Shown piece by piece: positions 1 to 7,747 of a stretch of 64,000 bases of DNA. The notes under the pieces were generated by a model. The model was not told the origin of the DNA. It saw nothing but the letters and a program-made list of their open reading frames with translations, and made no database searches. Made by a program: the position numbers and the translations under genes. Every line of letters begins with the position of its first letter. Positions within the stretch are counted from its first letter, which is position 1. This DNA comes from CAYPTB01 sp964413535 (lineage in GTDB: Bacteria; Planctomycetota; UBA1135; GCA-002686595): positions 1 to 64,000 of the forward strand of contig CAYPTB010000041.1 of the NCBI GenBank assembly GCA_964413535.1, given 5' to 3'.

Positions 1-281
1 GCGCACCTGCGGTAAGGGCAGCAAGGGGGCTCGAACATCGGGAATCTCTCCTCGGCGGACCACCGGAGGCCCTGCCGTGGGAGACGACGGTCGCAAGCGC
101 GTGCGGTAGCCGACTTTCCCGAGGTTCTTGCGTACGGAACCAACAGGGAACCGAGGCAGTTCTCGGACTATGCGGGTAGGCCGCGGCATCTGCGCCACGC
201 AGCTCCGATACCGACATCATCTCGCTCTTATGCGTGTAAGTGCCGATCGCGACGACTCGTGTCGATCCGTAGATTGTCGAC
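1..281. other. no gene recognised at left edge
   Basis: I see no convincing gene or RNA in this left-edge stretch. Open frames here are short, arginine-rich and look like high-GC artefacts. It presumably holds the promoter of the PRC-barrel gene that starts at 282, but no clear -35/-10 pair or strong ribosome binding site stands out. Confidence 0.4.
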
Positions 282-1160
282 ATGATGAACATGAAAGCAT
301 TGGGCCTTACGGGCTCGTTGGTCGGGATATCCATCCTCGCGGGCGCCTGGTCGGACGTCGAGGGAACGCCTTGCATCTGGCTCGCAGACGATCTGATCGG
401 GATGAAGGTCGTCTCCGAGCAAGGTGACAGCCTCGGCAAGATCGAAGACGTCGTCGTACACCCCGGTGGAGCGACTTCCTACGCAGTCCTCTCCTTCGGC
501 GGCAAGCTGGGCATGGGAGACAAGCTCTTCGCGATGCCTTGGACCGTGCTGCGCACCGTCGAGCCGGACACGACTAAGAAGGACAGCGCCCGTTCGCTGG
601 TCCTGCCGCTGGACGAGAAGCGGCTCGCGGCTGCACCGGGTTTCGACGAGAAGAACTGGCCGACGATGGCCAATTCCGATTGGACCAAGGATGTCGACGC
701 GTTCTACGTGAGAGACGTCAACCCCAACACGAAGAAGCCTGTCGATACCGGTTCGCGCACTTCGGTCATCACCTGGAGAGCCACGGAGCTGAAGGGCACC
801 GATGTCGAGACGCCGACTGGAGAGAAGCTCGGTGACATCGAGGAGGTCGCGATCGACACGAACGGGCGCGTCGTCTACGTCGCCGTCTCGGTTGGGGGCT
901 TCCTGGGTATCGGAGAGCGACTCGTCGGCGTGCCCTGGGACTCCCTGGCCTTCTCGCTCGGAGGCGACGAGGGAGACGAGAGGCTGATCACGCTCGCGAG
1001 CAACAAGCGCCAGCTCGAGCAAGCTCCCCAGTTCGAGGAAGGCAAGGAGAACAGGGCCGAGATGTGCGATCCGAAGTGGATCGGCACCGTCTACGACCAT
1101 TTCTCCTGCCCCGTGTACTGGAACACAACGGGAGACGACCTCGAACTTGGTTCGAACTGA
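282..1160 (+). CDS. secreted tandem PRC-barrel domain protein
   Basis: The 292-residue product carries two PRC-barrel-like units. The first is at about residues 30-90, around DLIGMKVVSEQGDSLGKIED; the second at about 165-225, around GTDVETPTGEKLGDIEEV. Each ends in the typical strand that leads to a PWxxL motif (PWTVL, PWDSL). The N terminus after the ATG pair at 282/285 is hydrophobic (about residues 5-22) and resembles a signal peptide, so the protein is probably exported. PRC barrels are small beta folds found in RNA maturation, photosynthetic and stress-related envelope proteins; the substrate or partner here is unknown. The gene stands alone, ends before a strong terminator at 1227-1256, and precedes two tiny membrane-protein genes. 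Confidence 0.82.
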   Translation: MMNMKALGLTGSLVGISILAGAWSDVEGTPCIWLADDLIGMKVVSEQGDSLGKIEDVVVHPGGATSYAVLSFGGKLGMGDKLFAMPWTVLRTVEPDTTKKDSARSLVLPLDEKRLAAAPGFDEKNWPTMANSDWTKDVDAFYVRDVNPNTKKPVDTGSRTSVITWRATELKGTDVETPTGEKLGDIEEVAIDTNGRVVYVAVSVGGFLGIGERLVGVPWDSLAFSLGGDEGDERLITLASNKRQLEQAPQFEEGKENRAEMCDPKWIGTVYDHFSCPVYWNTTGDDLELGSN

Positions 1161-1226
1161 GGCTGTACTGGGACGCAAGACGAGCTGCCGCCCCCCGGCA
1201 GCGAGTGAGTGATCCCGATGGCTGCG

Positions 1227-1256
1227 CGGCTCGGGAGATGGTCCCGAGCCGTTTTT
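1227..1256 (+). terminator. intrinsic terminator after the PRC-barrel gene
   Basis: A perfect 10-bp stem (CGGCTCGGGA at 1227-1236 with TCCCGAGCCG at 1242-1251) and a 5-nt loop are followed by five T residues at 1252-1256. This is a textbook Rho-independent terminator and the only one in the window with a clean T tract. It separates the PRC-barrel gene from the next plus-strand genes. Confidence 0.9.
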
Positions 1257-1387
1257 CGTACATCTCGGCGCTTTGCCTACCTACTCGTGCCCAAGGGGCT
1301 GCGTACATTTGTCGATGGTTGCGCCTGCGCGCCCCGTCTAGGCTGAACGCTCGTTATTCGGATCACACGCAAGGGACGGGAGGAACC

Positions 1388-1537
1388 GTGCTCTACACCA
1401 TCGCTGTCATCTTGATCGTTCTATGGCTGCTCGGAATGGTCTCGTCGTCCACCGTCGGTGGCTTCGTCCACGTCCTGCTCGTCATCGCGATCGTCTTGGT
1501 CCTCGTGCGCGTCATCAGTGGCCGCAAGGCCGTCTGA
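1388..1537 (+). CDS. lmo0937-type small membrane protein
   Basis: This 49-residue protein consists of two hydrophobic helices with a short Gly/Ser turn (MVSSSTVGG), then a basic tail (RVISGRKAV). That architecture matches the lmo0937 family of tiny membrane proteins. The start is GTG at 1388, chosen because GGGAGGA lies at the right distance upstream and because the longer reading frame before it is arginine-rich and not protein-like. The gene is followed 21 bp later by a DUF3185-type gene, so the two are probably co-transcribed. Proteins of both kinds are often linked with envelope or osmotic stress; that role is inference here. Confidence 0.75.
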   Translation: MLYTIAVILIVLWLLGMVSSSTVGGFVHVLLVIAIVLVLVRVISGRKAV

Positions 1538-1558
1538 ATCGTCCTCTCGGGTATCCCC

Positions 1559-1759
1559 ATGAACAAGACGCTGTCCATCGCGTTGCTCGTCATCGGAGTC
1601 GTCCTCCTGGTTCTCGGCGTGATTGCCTCCGATTCGGTCAGCTCCAGCTTCTCGCGCTTGTTCACGGGAGAGCCCACGGACAAGACAATCTGGATGTTGA
1701 TCGGCGGCGGCGTCGCCACCATCGTCGGCCTGGGAGGATTGCTGCGCGGTTCCAAGTGA
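1559..1759 (+). CDS. DUF3185-type small membrane protein
   Basis: The 66-residue product has two transmembrane helices, about residues 5-24 and 44-62, joined by a polar segment (SFSRLFTGEPTDKTIW). The second helix is glycine-rich (IGGGVATIVGLGG). This two-helix layout and the T-GxPTDKT-W-type connector match DUF3185 proteins. Function is unknown. It lies directly after the lmo0937-type gene on the same strand and converges on the histidine kinase gene at 1783. ATG is at 1559; no alternative start is plausible. Confidence 0.75.
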   Translation: MNKTLSIALLVIGVVLLVLGVIASDSVSSSFSRLFTGEPTDKTIWMLIGGGVATIVGLGGLLRGSK

Positions 1760-1782
1760 GCCACCGCCAGCGAGTCGCCGCC

Positions 1783-3024
1783 CTATGCACCCAGGGATCG
1801 GTGCAGTCCCTTCTGCAGGCCTCGCCTTCGGCTTGCGCACGGGGACGGCTCGGTCTCGTTCGGCGCCGTGAGCCTCACGCGCGTGCCACGACCTCGCTCC
1901 GAGTGGATGTCCAGGTCCCCGCCCACGTAGCGAAGCTGCTCGCGGATGCCGAACAGGCCGTGGCCTCCGGGTCCCAGGCCCGCGGTATCGAATCCGATCC
2001 CCTCGTCCTCGACGGTGACGCACAAGATGCCGTCGTTGGCCGCGAGTCGCACGCGAGCCTCGCGCGCGCGACCGTGCGTCGCGGCATTGACCAGGAGCTC
2101 GCGCACGGCGCGGAAGAAGATCACGCGGATTCGCTCGTCCCCTACTCGCGTGCGCCCCTCGTCTTCGATCCTCACTGCGAGCCCGTAGGCGTTGGCGACG
2201 TCCTCGGCCAGCCATTCGAGCGCCGCCACGAGGCCCAGATCGTGTAGGGAAGGAGGACTGATCCGGTAGGTGATGGAGCGGACCGAGCGATCCGCCTGCT
2301 CGATGAGGTACTCGATCTCCTTCAGGGGAGCGTGCAGCTCGGCGCTCACGGACTGGCGCATGTGGGACAGCCGCATCTTGGCCAGAGCGATGTCCTGAGC
2401 GAGACCGTTGTCCAGATCCGCGGCCAGGGATCGCCGCAAGCGCTCCTCGGCGATCACGATCTCCGCCGCCATCGCCAGCAGCCGGTCCCCGCGCAGCGCG
2501 ATCTCGTGCTCCGTGCTCTTGCTCACCGCCACTTCCCGCCAGGTCTCGATCAGGCCGCGGACGCCGCCTCGGCGGTCGAGGCGGGGCGACTTGGTCGTGA
2601 GCACCCTCCTCGGTCCGCGCGGGAAGCGGAGCGTCTGCTCGAAGGTGCGCGGCTCGCCGCTCGCCATGACCTCGCGGTCCCCCGTCAGGATGCGCTGCGC
2701 GTCCTCGCGCTCGAAGCATGCCGCCGCGTTCCGACCGACGATCTCTGCCTTGGTCCTCCCGAGCAGTTCGGCGCCCGCGAGGTTGACCATCGTGTACCGA
2801 CCCGCTCGATCCTTGGCGAAGACCGCGTCGCTCGTGCGATCCAGGATCTCCCCCAAGAGGTCGTGCTGCGCCTGCAGGCCCGCGAACGCATTCTCGGCTT
2901 CGTCGAGCGTCCGCGCGAACTCGGCTGCATCGGGCGGCGGGCCCTCCTCCTTGAGCCGCGAGCGCAGCGCGATCGATCGGGCTCGCGCTCGCGCCACGCG
3001 CTGCAAGAGGTCGTGCGTGCCCAT
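1783..3024 (-). CDS. PAS-domain sensor kinase of the HisKA_3 type with Asp in place of the H-box His
   Basis: The 413-residue soluble protein has a short coiled N terminus, a PAS domain (about 55-165), a HisKA_3-like dimerisation helix (about 185-255) and a HATPase_c domain (about 295-388). The ATP-binding boxes are intact: N-box ELLVNAATHG (309-318), VEDEGIGFD (338-346) and GHGLFGI (354-360). In the H-box, the usual LHDGLGQ reads LDNGLAQ, so the phosphoacceptor position is Asp205. No membrane segment or receiver is seen, and no response regulator is adjacent. ATG at 3024 is preferred because the open frame extending upstream runs through tRNA-Pro; ATG at 3102 is a possible alternative. It may be a pseudokinase or bind partners allosterically. 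Confidence 0.85.
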   Translation of the reverse strand: MGTHDLLQRVARARARSIALRSRLKEEGPPPDAAEFARTLDEAENAFAGLQAQHDLLGEILDRTSDAVFAKDRAGRYTMVNLAGAELLGRTKAEIVGRNAAACFEREDAQRILTGDREVMASGEPRTFEQTLRFPRGPRRVLTTKSPRLDRRGGVRGLIETWREVAVSKSTEHEIALRGDRLLAMAAEIVIAEERLRRSLAADLDNGLAQDIALAKMRLSHMRQSVSAELHAPLKEIEYLIEQADRSVRSITYRISPPSLHDLGLVAALEWLAEDVANAYGLAVRIEDEGRTRVGDERIRVIFFRAVRELLVNAATHGRAREARVRLAANDGILCVTVEDEGIGFDTAGLGPGGHGLFGIREQLRYVGGDLDIHSERGRGTRVRLTAPNETEPSPCASRRRGLQKGLHRSLGA

Positions 3025-3243
3025 GCCTTCGCCTGCGCGCCCCGAACCTGCTCGTCCTGGACGGTCCGCGACGGGGGCGAACTCCGCGAACCCGATCGCC
3101 ATTGGACGCGCGAACCTCGCCGGCGCCCATCGACGGATCACCTGGTTCCGCTTGCGGGACTCTGGGTAGTCGCCGCCCGAAGCACGCTGGCGAGCTTCGC
3201 TCGCTCGCGCGGACCGCCGGCACGACGCGCGGCAGCGGGTGAA

Positions 3244-3321
<78 letters not shown>

Positions 3322-3427
3322 ACCGGGGGGAACTCTTATAGAGGCGGGCCAGCGGGGCGTCAATCGAACTCGCGGCGGCGCCGCGCCGGGAGTTGTCCCT
3401 GCACGCGGCGTGCTCGACAATGGCTCG

Positions 3428-3757
3428 ATGGCGCGACCGCTGCGAGGCCTCGCGGTGACCCGCCGCTATGCGCGGCGCCGGCACCGGACCTGGATGCTCT
3501 CGATGACCCTCGCCTCGTTGGGCTGGGGCTGCTGGTGGGCGGCCCTGTTCGTGGCGAAGTTCACGCCCATCGTGCCCGATTGGCGCTGGGTCGAGTTCGC
3601 GGCCGCGCTGTTCGCGGCTCCGGGACTCCTCGTCGCACTCCTCACGGTGCGCGCGCAGAAAACGTGGCTATGTTTCGCGGCCGTTCCGATCCTCGCCAAC
3701 GCGGGACTGCTGGTGCTGCCGGTCGTGCTGCCGCACGACCTCTTCGCCCCGCGTTGA
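3428..3757 (+). CDS. hypothetical three-helix membrane protein
   Basis: The 109-residue product starts with a basic stretch (RRYARRRHR) and then has three likely transmembrane helices, at about residues 25-43, 55-75 and 85-103. I do not recognise a family. ATG at 3428 (MARPLRG) is chosen; a GTG at 3410 would add six residues. It runs convergently into the minus-strand membrane gene at 3764, only 6 bp away. The positive-inside pattern suggests a cytoplasmic N terminus. It is probably real because the hydrophobic helices are coherent, but function and partners are unknown. Confidence 0.55.
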   Translation: MARPLRGLAVTRRYARRRHRTWMLSMTLASLGWGCWWAALFVAKFTPIVPDWRWVEFAAALFAAPGLLVALLTVRAQKTWLCFAAVPILANAGLLVLPVVLPHDLFAPR

Positions 3758-3763
3758 CGCGAG

Positions 3764-4180
3764 CTACTGCGTAGCGCTTTCGGGTAGAGCATCGATCCGG
3801 TCGGAGGCGAGCAGCATCCACGTACCGGTCGCAGCGGTCAGCGCGGTGAGCGTGAGCACGAGGATCGCCGCACGGCGGTGCCAGGGACGGAACGCCGGCC
3901 GACACAGGGTCGCGATGCCCGTGGCGATCGGGAGCAGGTAGGCGAGCGTCGTGACGACCGCCAGCATCAAGTGCACGGGCGTGATCCAGCCGGCGGTGGA
4001 GAGGTCGTAGATCTCCCCCAGCCGCTCGGCGAAGTAGATCGTCACGCCCAGCGAGAGCACGGCGCAGACGACGAGAGGGATGTGCTGCCTGCGCTTCGCC
4101 CGCAGACCCGTGACGACGACCCCGGCGAGCAGGGCGAGCGTCGCGGCCAAGGAGAGGAGGAAGCCTGCGTGCGGGCTCAA
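3764..4180 (-). CDS. four-helix membrane protein, DUF420/cytochrome-b-like
   Basis: The 138-residue product has four predicted transmembrane helices. Histidines sit near helix ends (PVHLMLAVV and FRPWHRRAA), which recalls small DUF420 (YozB)-like or cytochrome-b561-like membrane proteins; this is a resemblance, not an assignment. The start is TTG at 4180, overlapping the gpsA stop as TTGA, so translation is probably coupled to gpsA and plsY upstream. Its link to phospholipid synthesis is only by position. The 3' end meets the plus-strand gene ending at 3757. Confidence 0.6.
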   Translation of the reverse strand: MSPHAGFLLSLAATLALLAGVVVTGLRAKRRQHIPLVVCAVLSLGVTIYFAERLGEIYDLSTAGWITPVHLMLAVVTTLAYLLPIATGIATLCRPAFRPWHRRAAILVLTLTALTAATGTWMLLASDRIDALPESATQ

Positions 4181-5208
4181 CGGTCCTCACCCGACGATCC
4201 CTCCATCTCGCGCGCGGGAGCGCGCGTCATCAGGTCCACGACGCCTTCGTAGGGGCTCTTGCCCTCGAACAGGATCGCGTGCACCTGATCGGCGATCGGC
4301 ATCGACACCTCGCGCGCCTCGGATTCGGGACCGAAGAGCGCCTTCGTCGTCCAGACTCCTTCGGCGACCATCTTCATGTCCTCGAGCACCTGCGCGAGCG
4401 TCTCCCCGCGGCCGATGCGCTCGCCCACGGCGCGGTTGCGCGAGTGCTTCGAGCAGCATGTCGTGACCAGGTCGCCGAAGCCCGCGAGGCCGAAGAACGT
4501 CTCGCGCTTGGCGCCGTGCACGACGCCGAAGCGCGCCATCTCGACCATGCCGCGCGTCAAGAGCGCGGCCTTCGCGTTGTCGCCCAGACCCAGGCCGTCG
4601 GAGATGCCGGCGGCGACGGCGATCACGTTCTTGAGCGCGCCTGCGAACTCGACGCCGACGATGTCGTCGCTCGTGTAGACGCGCAGGCTCTTGCACGAGA
4701 AGGCAGCTTGGACGCGCTCGGCGAGCTCCAGGCTGGCGCTCGCGGCGACGACGGACGCGGGCAGCTTGCGCGCGACCTCCTCGGCGTGCGAGGGACCCGA
4801 GACGACGCAGATCGGCCGCCGCCCCAGCTCCTGCACGAGGATCTCGCTCGGACGCGAGAAGGTCTCGATCTCCAGTCCCTTCGTGGCCGAGACGATCGGG
4901 ACGCTGCCCGCGAGCGCGTCCTCGAAACGCCGCGCGACGGAGCGCAGGAACTGCGTCGGAACGACGCTGACGGCGAGGTCGACGTCCTCGCAGGCCGTGA
5001 ACGCGTCGGCCGTGATCTCGAGCTCGGGCGGCAGCGCGATGCCGGGCAAGTAGCGCGCGTTCTCGCGGCTCTCGCGCATCTGGGCGGCCTGCTCCGGGAA
5101 GGCGCTGAAGAGCGCGGTGCGGACGCCGCTCTCGACGAGCGTGATGGCGAGGGTCGTCCCCCAACCTCCGTCTCCGATCACGACGGCCTTCGAGACGGGT
5201 GAGGACAT
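4177..5208 (-). CDS. gpsA: glycerol-3-phosphate dehydrogenase [NAD(P)+]
   Basis: GpsA reduces dihydroxyacetone phosphate to sn-glycerol 3-phosphate, the backbone for phospholipids. The 343-residue length is normal. The dinucleotide-binding glycine motif is GDGGWGTTLA near residue 12, ATKGLE follows near 110, and SGPSHAEEVA near 140. The C-terminal domain has KNVIAVAAGISDGLGLGDNA with the catalytic Lys, and GFGDLVTTC. ATG at 5208 (MSSPVSK) shares its A with the plsY stop (TGATG), so the two genes are translationally coupled. PlsY then uses the product of GpsA, which makes the pair a functional unit. The open frame running further upstream is the plsY region read in another frame. Confidence 0.97.
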   Translation of the reverse strand: MSSPVSKAVVIGDGGWGTTLAITLVESGVRTALFSAFPEQAAQMRESRENARYLPGIALPPELEITADAFTACEDVDLAVSVVPTQFLRSVARRFEDALAGSVPIVSATKGLEIETFSRPSEILVQELGRRPICVVSGPSHAEEVARKLPASVVAASASLELAERVQAAFSCKSLRVYTSDDIVGVEFAGALKNVIAVAAGISDGLGLGDNAKAALLTRGMVEMARFGVVHGAKRETFFGLAGFGDLVTTCCSKHSRNRAVGERIGRGETLAQVLEDMKMVAEGVWTTKALFGPESEAREVSMPIADQVHAILFEGKSPYEGVVDLMTRAPAREMEGSSGEDR

Positions 5209-5873
5209 CAGACGTTCCCTGCTTTCCCGCCCGATCGTCGCTCCGTCCCGTCCAGCATGCGCCTGATGTTGGCGCGGTGCCGCCAAAGGATCAACCCGGC
5301 GAGTACGGCGGTCGCGACCACGAACTCGGAGCCGTAGGGCTTGGTCGGTGCGCGCAGCGCCGCCGCGATCGTCCACGCGATTCCCATGACCATGGAAGCG
5401 AGGCCCACGTAGCGCGTCGTCGCCAGAACGACGAGCCACGCGATCCCGCCGATGACGAAGAGCATCGGATCGATCGCCACGATGCCTCCGCAGCCCGTGG
5501 CGACCGCCTTTCCGCCGCGGAAGCGCAGGTAGATCGGGAAGACGTGCCCCAGCACCGCCGCCGCTCCGCACGCGACGCGCAGGAGCGGGAGCTCCTCCGG
5601 TCCGTCCACCGCCCATTGCGCGAAGAAGCGCACCGGTAGGTAGCCCTTCGCGAAATCGAGCGCGAAGCACAGGATCCCGAGCGGACGGCCGAGCACGCGC
5701 ATCGCGTTCGTCGCTCCGATGTTCCCGCTCCCCACGGAGCGCAGATCGATGCCCTTCAGGGTCCGCACGAGGATCCAGCCGAACGGAATGGACCCGAGCA
5801 GGTAGGCGGCGAGGAGGGCGAGCCACTGCGCGCCGCTCGTTGGCAGGAAGGCGAAGGTCGAGGGTTCGGGCAC
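5208..5873 (-). CDS. plsY: acyl-phosphate:glycerol-3-phosphate acyltransferase
   Basis: PlsY is an inner-membrane enzyme that moves an acyl group from acyl-phosphate to glycerol 3-phosphate to give lysophosphatidic acid. All conserved loops are visible: GSIPFGWILV near the N terminus, VGSGNIGATNAMRVLG (the phosphate-binding SGNxGATN motif), LDFAKGYLPV, and GHVFPIYLRFRGGKAVATG. Five to six transmembrane helices are present and the length of 221 residues is normal. GTG at 5873 is the best start (VPEPSTF); there is no strong ribosome binding site, so it remains tentative. The gene overlaps gpsA by one base and lies 53 bp downstream of the TonB-like gene. Confidence 0.95.
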   Translation of the reverse strand: MPEPSTFAFLPTSGAQWLALLAAYLLGSIPFGWILVRTLKGIDLRSVGSGNIGATNAMRVLGRPLGILCFALDFAKGYLPVRFFAQWAVDGPEELPLLRVACGAAAVLGHVFPIYLRFRGGKAVATGCGGIVAIDPMLFVIGGIAWLVVLATTRYVGLASMVMGIAWTIAAALRAPTKPYGSEFVVATAVLAGLILWRHRANIRRMLDGTERRSGGKAGNV

Positions 5874-5926
5874 GGTCAGGGCGATCGACGCGGAAGGGTA
5901 GCACCCGCGGCCCCGCCGACCGCGCG

Positions 5927-6685
5927 TCAGCGGCGGCCGCTCAGGCGGAACACGACGCGGTGCACCAGTTCGCTCGGGACCGACACGCCACCCGTGTGCG
6001 CGGCGCGAAAACGCCAGCGGGCGAGCGCGTCGACGGCGGCGCGGTCGAGCCTGGCGTGGCCGCTCGAGGAGAGGACCAGGACGTGGGCCACGTCTCCGCG
6101 TGCGTCGATCGCCAGGCGGCACACGACGGTCCCTTCTTCGCCGAAGCGCACGGAGAGCCGCGGATAGGCGGGATCGGGGCCCTCGATCCAGACGGCGGGC
6201 TCGGGGGCCGGATCGCCCGGCGGCTCGACGACCGGGGCCGGCGTTCCCGACTCGGCGGCGGCGACGGCTTCGTCGGCGTGCTCGCGCCCGCTCGGAAGTT
6301 CGGACGAGCGCCCGAAGCGCGGCTCGTCGTCGCTCGCCCACGCGCGCTCGAGCTCCGGCTCGCGCTCCTCGGCCGTTCGCTCGCTCTGCGCCCCGACGTC
6401 AGCGAGCTCGGTCAGCCGTGGTTCGGGCGGCACGACCTGCTCCACTTCGCCCGGGCTCGTGCTCGTGCTCGTGCTCGGCGCGAACTCGCGCAGGCTCGCG
6501 GGCCGCGCGAAGACCGTCGGCGCGCGCCGACCGGCCGTCGGCTCGAGCTCGCTCCGGACGACGCCCAGGGCGGCCGCCAACGCGAGCCCGTGCAGGAAGA
6601 TCGAAGCCAACAGGCAGCGGCCGAAGACTCCGCCGGCGAGTTTCGCCGCGGACCTCGCGTCGCGCCGCCGGGTCGAGGCTTCCAT
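5927..6685 (-). CDS. TonB-like energy transducer
   Basis: The 252-residue protein has a basic N-terminal cytosolic segment, one transmembrane helix (about 22-42), a long Glu/Pro/Ser-rich periplasmic spacer (about 50-165) and a C-terminal TonB domain (about 165-250). The domain shows the expected pattern: PDPAYPRLSVRFGEEGTVV, then VLSSSGHARLDRAAVDALARW and RFRAA. TonB passes energy from an ExbB/ExbD motor to outer-membrane receptors, which implies a didermal cell. No exbB, exbD or receptor gene is adjacent, so its partners must lie elsewhere. ATG at 6685 is used because the longer open frame upstream runs into tRNA-Gly. Confidence 0.85.
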   Translation of the reverse strand: MEASTRRRDARSAAKLAGGVFGRCLLASIFLHGLALAAALGVVRSELEPTAGRRAPTVFARPASLREFAPSTSTSTSPGEVEQVVPPEPRLTELADVGAQSERTAEEREPELERAWASDDEPRFGRSSELPSGREHADEAVAAAESGTPAPVVEPPGDPAPEPAVWIEGPDPAYPRLSVRFGEEGTVVCRLAIDARGDVAHVLVLSSSGHARLDRAAVDALARWRFRAAHTGGVSVPSELVHRVVFRLSGRR

Positions 6686-6789
6686 CGCCGACCCGTCGAA
6701 CGCGCGCGGCGAGCTCTGGTTCGCGGGGAGCCGGGCGAACCCGTGCGCGCCGGTGGGCTCGGGGAACGTCGGCGCGCACCGAGCGCGCG

Positions 6790-6864
6790 TGGAGCGGCTG
6801 AAGGGACTTGAACCCTCGACATCAACCTTGGCAAGGTTGCGCTCTACCACTGAGCTACAGCCGC
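6790..6864 (-). tRNA. tRNA-Gly (anticodon GCC)
   Basis: The minus strand folds into a standard tRNA: acceptor GCGGCTG/CAGCCGC, D stem GCTC/GAGC, anticodon arm CAACC-TTGCCAA-GGTTG with anticodon GCC, and T arm GAGGG-TTCAAGT-CCCTT. The discriminator is T (complement of 6793) and CCA is encoded at 6790-6792. Confidence 0.95.
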
Positions 6865-6956
6865 TGATGCGGGTGCCCCCGCCGCGAACGCTCACCGCTC
6901 GCGGACGAAACGGTACCAGGCCGGCCCGCCCGCGCAAAGAGCTCGGGGCGCGGGCG

Positions 6957-7718
6957 TCACCTCGAAGCGACGAGGCTCCCGACATAGCGCCCCGCGGTCT
7001 CCGCGGCGTCCCACACGGACCGTCCGCTGGCCAGTCCGGCGGCGACGGCGGAGGCGTAGCGACAGCCGGATCCGTGGAGCGAGCCGCGCTTCGCGCGCGG
7101 ATGAGCATGCCAGCGCGGAGCGCGACCGCGCTCGAAGACGAGGTCCAACACGGGATCCTCGGCGCCGTGGCCGCCCTTCACGAGCACCGCCGCGGCGCCG
7201 CGCTCGAGCAGCAGCTCTGCCGCCCGCACGCGCCCCCCGGGAAGCGCCAGGGCCTCGATCGGGAGCAAGGCGAGACGCGCGGCCTCGCCGAGGTTCGGCG
7301 TGACGATCGGGCCCAGGGCGAAGAGCTCCTCCAAGAGCACCGCGATGCCCGCCGCGTCGAGGAAGACCTCGCCTCCGGAGGCCGCGAGAACCGGATCGAC
7401 GACGAGGGGCAGCCCGCGCACCTCCCGCACGAGCTCCGCGAACGCCGCGACGTGATCGGCTCCGGGGAGCAGACCGCTCTTCAGCGCGCGCGGCCCGCGC
7501 GCGAGGGCCGAACGCGCCTCGGCCAGCCAGACCTTTGGATCGCGCGGGTAGACGCCGTGGACGCGCACGCCGTCCTGATCGGTGTCGGCCGTCACCACCA
7601 GCTCCGCTTCGACGCCGTGGGCGTGCGCCGCTTCGCGGTCGGCGTCGACTCCGGCGCCGCCGGTCGGATCGCGTCCGGCGACCACGAGGATCGAAGCCGA
7701 TCGAGGGATCGAGCTCAT
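6957..7718 (-). CDS. thiD: hydroxymethylpyrimidine/phosphomethylpyrimidine kinase
   Basis: ThiD phosphorylates HMP and HMP-phosphate in thiamine synthesis. The 253-residue protein has the ribokinase-like layout. It shows the N-terminal GRDPTGGAGVDADREA motif, VDPVLAASGGEVF, TPNLGEAARL, the VKGGH strand, and near the C terminus HGSGCRYASAVAAGLASG, equivalent to the GTGC anion-hole motif with Thr replaced by Ser. The DADREA segment differs from the common QADLKT, so substrate choice is less certain than the fold. ATG at 7718 is used. No other thiamine genes flank it and there is no room for a TPP riboswitch behind the DHH gene ending at 7748. Confidence 0.88.
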   Translation of the reverse strand: MSSIPRSASILVVAGRDPTGGAGVDADREAAHAHGVEAELVVTADTDQDGVRVHGVYPRDPKVWLAEARSALARGPRALKSGLLPGADHVAAFAELVREVRGLPLVVDPVLAASGGEVFLDAAGIAVLLEELFALGPIVTPNLGEAARLALLPIEALALPGGRVRAAELLLERGAAAVLVKGGHGAEDPVLDLVFERGRAPRWHAHPRAKRGSLHGSGCRYASAVAAGLASGRSVWDAAETAGRYVGSLVASR

Positions 7719-7747
7719 GCGAATCGTGCGGCGGGCGGGGGCCTCGC

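Noticed and set aside
5209..5904. Extension of gpsA upstream to 5904
   Set aside because: The region is plsY in another frame; GpsA homology begins at MSSPVSK.
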